This document shows, one piece after another, positions 59,587 through 64,000 of a stretch of DNA of 64,000 bases; within the stretch, counting starts at the first letter, position 1, and each line of letters opens with the position of its first letter. The position numbers and the translations under genes are program-made. The notes under the pieces are model-generated. The model had not been told where the DNA came from, searched no databases, and saw only the letters and a list, made by a program, of their open reading frames with translations. The DNA is from Proteromonas lacertae (Eukaryota; Sar; Bigyra; Opalinata; Proteromonadidae): contig NGBS01000025.1 in the NCBI GenBank assembly GCA_002245135.1, positions 1 through 64,000 on the forward strand, in the 5' to 3' direction.

Positions 59587-59811
59587 TTGGAAATCATATA
59601 TAAAGATTTATTATCTTCATTTTGTGGTTATTCTAATATTCATTTTTATCAAAAGTCAATAGATTACTTTGGAGATCCATTAAATCAATCATTAAATCTT
59701 CATTACTGGTATTATTGCTTACAAGAACAATATTATCTTTTGTTTGCAGTATTTATATTACAAAGAAATAATAATGTACAATATATTGTAGAATTTACAT
59801 TATTTCTATAA
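59587..59811 (+). pseudogene. acyltransferase-3 gene fragment
   Basis: About 75 codons with no ATG match the region around the LLHYWSLSxExQFYLI motif of the two full-length acyltransferases: CGYSNIHFYQKSIDYFGDP followed by LNLHYWYYCLQEQYYLLFAV. Sequence before and after is missing. It is a remnant of a third member of the family. Confidence 0.65.
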
Positions 59812-59905
59812 TCAATGTTGTTTATATTTAAATAAAAGAATTCAAGATTAATTCCTTCATCTTAATTATATTTGTCTTTTATAATGTAAAGGTAGTATAT
59901 AATTT

Positions 59906-60616
59906 ATGTTTGCTAAAAATCTATTAATTCTTTTAGTTATTCTATTATTTTTAAGTATTTGTAGTAGAAATGAATTTAAGATATTAAAAAGGTCATATAT
60001 AAAAAATGTATCTGAAAAAATAAAAAGGAGAGAAGATTTAGGAAGTTGGCTTGAAGAAGAAAAATTTGAAAGTGGAATAGAAATAGGTGTACAGAATGGA
60101 TATTTTTCTAATGTTTTAATTAGAAAATGGAAATCATGTAAATTATTCATAATGGTAGATCCATGGTCGAAACAGAATTTCTATGATGATGCAGCAAATG
60201 TTGATGATTCTCAACAAAATCATTCTTTTCAAAATGCAATAGATGTAGTTAAAAAATATTCAAAAAATGTAGAATTTGTAATTCTCAAAACTACCAGTGA
60301 AAAAGCAGTAATTTATTTAAACAATCAGCAATACGATTTCATTTATTTAGATGGAAGACATGATTATAATAGTGTAAAGAATGATATAAAATATTACTAT
60401 CCTTTAGTTAGACCAGGTGGAATATTAGCAGGACATGATTATCAAGATGAAAATGGAAATGAGTGGAAAATGGATAAATATGGTAATGTTAATAATAATA
60501 AAAAAGCAGTAAAAGCAGCAGTTGATGATTTTGCATCTGATAATAAATTAAATATAATTACAACAAATGAAAGGAATTACAAAACGTGGATGATTAGAAA
60601 ACCTATATATATTTAA
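59906..60616 (+). CDS. class I SAM-dependent methyltransferase (Methyltransf_24 type), membrane-anchored
   Basis: The protein has 236 residues, intronless. Residues 4-20 (LLILLVILLFLSICS) form a signal anchor. The SAM site GIEIGVQNGYFSNVL (about 57-71) is followed by FIMVDPWSKQ (acidic second motif), YDFIYLDGRHDYNSVKNDI (about 139-157) and VRPGGILAGHDYQDE. This pattern is typical of small methyltransferases found in glycan and cephalosporin-hydroxylase-like clusters. The substrate is unknown; the anchor and neighbours suggest a glycan. Confidence 0.7.
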   Translation: MFAKNLLILLVILLFLSICSRNEFKILKRSYIKNVSEKIKRREDLGSWLEEEKFESGIEIGVQNGYFSNVLIRKWKSCKLFIMVDPWSKQNFYDDAANVDDSQQNHSFQNAIDVVKKYSKNVEFVILKTTSEKAVIYLNNQQYDFIYLDGRHDYNSVKNDIKYYYPLVRPGGILAGHDYQDENGNEWKMDKYGNVNNNKKAVKAAVDDFASDNKLNIITTNERNYKTWMIRKPIYI

Positions 60617-60689
60617 AATAAATTACATAATCAGATATCTTATTATTGGGTGATTCATATAATATGACGTGAATAAAATACATATAAAT

Positions 60690-60960
60690 TTAATAACAGC
60701 TTATTTAAAAAGGAAATAAAAAAGTAGGCTTGAGTGAAGTTTGAATTCATTTTTTCATATATTCATATCAAATAATGTATTTTAGACTGTAGTAGTGACT
60801 GATACATTAAAATAGAAAAAATAAGAAAATTAGTTTAATATTGATAATAATGAAGTTCATAAAAAAGTATATCACAGATGTAGGTCATATGACAATCTAA
60901 CTATATATTTGTTAATAACTAACTCGGAACATCATAAATATCATATTAGTTTTGATTGAA
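60690..60960. mobile_element. foldback-family element, loop plus right half
   Basis: About 250 bp match the element at 42000-42300: ACAGCTTATTTAAAAAGGAA, TCATATCAAATAATGTATTT, AAGAAAATTAGTTTAATATT, CATAAAAAAGTATATCACAG and GGTCATATGACA. The left inverted arm is absent. Confidence 0.7.
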
Positions 60961-61660
60961 TCATTCTGCAATGTAGAGTTCAGACATACGGGGATTTCCG
61001 CTATAGGGGAAGAACAATTTCATCCAACAAAGATGATTATCACTTTTACCATCACTTTTAAACAAAAAACAAATTTTTTGACTCAAAGAACTAATACGAA
61101 CGTCAAGCTCAAATTTGTAGTTTTATATATTCTCATATAATTTCATCTAATAAATACACATTTAAAGAGAATTTTATATACATAATTTTTATTACAGTAT
61201 ATAATTATACATTAATAAAATATTACTATCTTATCTTTTTACTTCTTTATATATATGCATAATGTTTATATATTTAAATAAACCATTTTCGTTGTTTAGA
61301 TAATCCTATAATATCAATTAATAATAATAGATTAACCCATAAGATGATTTTTATGTTTAATATGCAATTATGCTTTGTATGTGCTTGTTGAAAGACCTTT
61401 TGTTATAGTATTAATCTTTACATAATATCCTAATTTAATAAAATATATTTGTTATGTTATGATGCTATAATTAATTCAAATAGAATCAATAATATTCTCA
61501 ATTCAAGAATATGCTAAGAAGTATAAATAGTGTATAATAATAGTGAATTTGTATGTCTGAAAAAGATTTACATTATCAACAATGTAAAAACTGTAAATAA
61601 TGTATTGAGTTCGAAATTGGTAGTTATTACTTTATAATTTGAATATTTATAATTAAATAA
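60961..61660. other. AT-rich intergenic region
   Basis: No gene is recognised. A 62-codon open stretch at 60952-61140 spans the element edge and does not look like a real protein. The remainder is A/T-rich. Confidence 0.5.
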
Positions 61661-62488
61661 ATGAAAAAATTTAAAAGTATATATGATTTAATAGGATGTG
61701 TAGTATTTATTATAATTATATTAAGTTATATAACTTCAACTTTTAAATATCTATCAGTTATATTATTTAGAGTATCATTACCTACTTATAATCAATTATG
61801 TAGAATTGTAATATATAAAAGACAATTGCCAATTACTTATAAAGTTGTAATTTTAACTGATTCAATTATAAATAATAGTATTTCTATTGATACTTTCTTT
61901 GTTGATCGAAAAGAAGTTATAAATAAATACCCAGAAATAAAAAGAATGGGTGGTGGTTGTAAAAATAAATCTGATTCTTTTTATATGTGGTTGTTGCATT
62001 CTGAACATTATTTATTGTGGGATAATATATATCATTTAAAATACAAATATTTATGGGTATTTGATCAGGATGTAATTTATACAGGAAATATCTATAACTT
62101 CTTTAAAAAATATGATAAATATAATGATGATTTAATAACATATCATTACACTCCATATTATTCAAAAGGATGGCATGATTGTGTCACAGAAGAATATAGA
62201 AAAAGCAGATCAAATATGACATATTATGTCGCTACTCATTTTCATAGACTATCCAAAAACTTGATAAATGCATTAAAAATGGAATTTAAACTTAAAAGAC
62301 ATGCTCAAGTTGAACAAATGATAATAGAAACTGCTTTATATTATAATTTAAGTATTAAAAAAATGGATAAAATAGATTATGATAAAAAAAGAGGTTTTGG
62401 AAAATGTATATATACTAAAAAAGAGTATGATAATCTAATAAATGAAAATTCTACAAAAAATATAATATATCATCCTGTGAGATACTAA
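61661..62488 (+). CDS. putative GT-A glycosyltransferase, type II membrane protein
   Basis: The protein has 275 residues, intronless. A strongly hydrophobic N-terminus (IYDLIGCVVFIIIILSYI) acts as an anchor. A DxD-like site is seen in KYLWVFDQDVIYTGNIYNFF (about 126-145), followed by an acceptor-type loop with Tyr/His-rich sequence and HAQVEQMIIETALYYN near the end. The pattern resembles eukaryotic nucleotide-diphospho-sugar transferases with a single metal-binding DxD, but I cannot assign a family number. Its TAA overlaps the proposed ATG of the pyrophosphorylase by one base (TAATG). Confidence 0.5.
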   Translation: MKKFKSIYDLIGCVVFIIIILSYITSTFKYLSVILFRVSLPTYNQLCRIVIYKRQLPITYKVVILTDSIINNSISIDTFFVDRKEVINKYPEIKRMGGGCKNKSDSFYMWLLHSEHYLLWDNIYHLKYKYLWVFDQDVIYTGNIYNFFKKYDKYNDDLITYHYTPYYSKGWHDCVTEEYRKSRSNMTYYVATHFHRLSKNLINALKMEFKLKRHAQVEQMIIETALYYNLSIKKMDKIDYDKKRGFGKCIYTKKEYDNLINENSTKNIIYHPVRY

Positions 62489-64000
62489 TGCTATTCTCCG
62501 ATTTTGTTTTATATTATTATGGTTACTATTTACTATTATGCTGCAATCAGAAAAGAATAATTGATGAGGCAAAAACTAACAATAGTATTAATAATTAATA
62601 TATTCTAGATTTAAAAGCTATATGTTTTTCAATTATATATTATAATCAGCTATTAGAAGATGGAATAAAAGAATATATAAAAAGATCTAAAAGAACATTA
62701 CACAAATATAAAACCTTAAACTGTTTTAAGATAAATCACATATCACATCCTCAAAGTATTAACATATCTTATTTGGATAATTCATTTATAAAGAATGAAA
62801 AAATTGGCGTGGATAACATACAAAAATGTGGATTTGTCCTAGTTGCAGGTGGATTAGGTGAGAGACTGAATTTAGATTCAATTAAAGTACATATTTATAT
62901 AATATATTTTTAGTTATCTTTAAATGTAGATCAAATCAGTGGATTATCGTATTTGAACCTATATTTTAATTATATAAAATCATATCAAACAAGTAAAAAA
63001 TTTTCAGCACATGTATGTATAATGACTTCACAGTCTACTGATAAAAGTATTAAACATTATCTTGAAGAAAATAAATACTTTGGTTTAAATAAAAATGACA
63101 TAATTACAATTCAACAAATAAATGTCCCTTCATTTCGTGATGAAGATTGTAACTTACTATATGATAATTACAAAATTGTTACTAAACCTCATGGACATGG
63201 TGATATTCATTATCTATTGTACTCTGTATATAAATATTTATATTGTAGAAAGGAGTGTTAGATATATGGAAAGCAAAAAGTTTAGATTATATAGTCATTT
63301 TTCAAGACACAAATTCACTAGCATTTGAAGCAATTCCTGTTTTAATAGGAAGTACTATAGATAATGGTGTAGATGTTAACTATTTAACTACAGAAAGATT
63401 TAAAGGAGAAAAAGCATCAATTCTATGTTCTTGTAAAGAAGAAGGTAAATATTATAATGTAAGAGCAATAGATTATTCTCTTTTACCAAAACTATTTGGA
63501 GAAGATATAAATAATTGTAATAAATCAGAATCTCAATATCCAGCTGTAACAAATATAATATGCTTTAAATTAAGCTTATATTATGATACATTAAAAAATC
63601 GAAAGATATCACTTCCAGAATACATATTATCTAAAGATTTTAAATCATTCAGACTTGAAACAATTCTGCAAGATTATATATTACTTACTGATAATAATTC
63701 GAAAAATATTAGTCTAAGTCTACCAAGATGGTTATGTTTCAATCCAGTAAAAGAAATGTCTAACTATTCTGATTTTTATACACCAGATAGCGGAGAGAAT
63801 AATATATATATTAAAAATTGTAAGAAATTATCTCAATTAGGATGGAAAATAGGAGAAGAATGTGCTATTATTATAGATCCTTTAATTAGTAATACAACAG
63901 ATAGAATTGTTGAGCATTTTAAAGGAAATATAGTAATTGGAAATAATTCTAAGCTTGTTATAAGCGGAAATGTTTATATAAACAATTTGCGCTTACAAGG
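62488..64000 (+). CDS. UDP-sugar pyrophosphorylase (USP type), partial at the window edge
   Basis: Exons 62488-62584, 62609-62886, 62914-63225 and 63249 onward join across introns of 24, 27 and 23 nt. The enzyme makes UDP-sugars from UTP and sugar-1-phosphates. The plant/kinetoplastid-type USP signatures are clear: FVLVAGGLGERL (nucleotide loop), KPHGHGDIHYLLYS, IVIFQDTNSLAFEAIPVLIG, YPAVTNII, then LETILQDY and WLCFNPVKE. The frame is open at 64000 in the C-terminal beta-helix part (GNNSKLVISGNVY). The start is tentative: the ATG at 62488 overlaps the previous stop, and a fusion by an alternative intron (about 62476-62548) would also keep the frame. It probably supplies donors to the glycosyltransferases nearby. 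Confidence 0.8.

Overview
The window is AT-rich nuclear DNA from a microbial eukaryote. Evidence for this is the roughly 40 very short spliceosomal introns (22 to 94 nt, nearly all starting GTAT and ending TAG), Asn/Gln/Ser/Thr homopolymer runs in a nuclear protein, and eukaryote-only families (an EML-type HELP-WD40 protein, a 53BP1-like tandem BRCT protein, a TAZ/CW/ARID protein, and BTB, LRR and PA14 proteins). The standard genetic code fits all gene models. I cannot name the lineage; an amoebozoan or a metamonad-like protist would fit, but this is inference. Several gene models below were rebuilt by hand across introns, and the reading frame closes exactly in each of them.

Left accessory region (1-9 kb). 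A possible terminal exon and a decayed transposon-type gene with an intact Ulp1-like protease come first, then a 520-bp foldback element. Next are intronless surface-glycan genes: a DUF3431 protein, an acyltransferase-3/SGNH O-acyltransferase, a frameshifted FkbM methyltransferase and a TylF-like methyltransferase. A 1.16-kb hAT-type element with an 8-bp target duplication sits between the two methyltransferases.

Central core (9-52.4 kb). This holds a 1556-aa repeat-rich, probably GPI-anchored surface protein; an EF-hand-like plus triple HELP-WD40 microtubule-binding protein; adenylosuccinate synthetase; a TAZ-CW-ARID-RanBP2-finger chromatin protein; a near-perfect 1.03-kb inverted duplication carrying two copies of a small membrane protein gene; a zinc-knuckle protein; a 53BP1-like protein; a 25-exon BTB/armadillo/LRR gene whose last 21 introns are all phase 1; a second inverted gene pair with mosaic divergence; and a 2.6-kilo-residue secreted PA14/FN3/filamin-type protein.

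Right accessory region (52.5-64 kb). Mostly intronless glycan genes return: a GT31-like glycosyltransferase, a second acyltransferase-3/SGNH enzyme, a GT2-like enzyme, a GT-B enzyme, a class I SAM methyltransferase, another GT-A-like enzyme and a UDP-sugar pyrophosphorylase cut off by the window edge. Between them lie an acyltransferase fragment, other decayed ORFs and dispersed repeats. Together the two ends encode activated-sugar supply, glycosyl transfer, O-methylation and O-acylation, which is consistent with building and decorating a surface or secreted glycan. The large signal-peptide proteins in the core are possible carriers, but that link is inferred.
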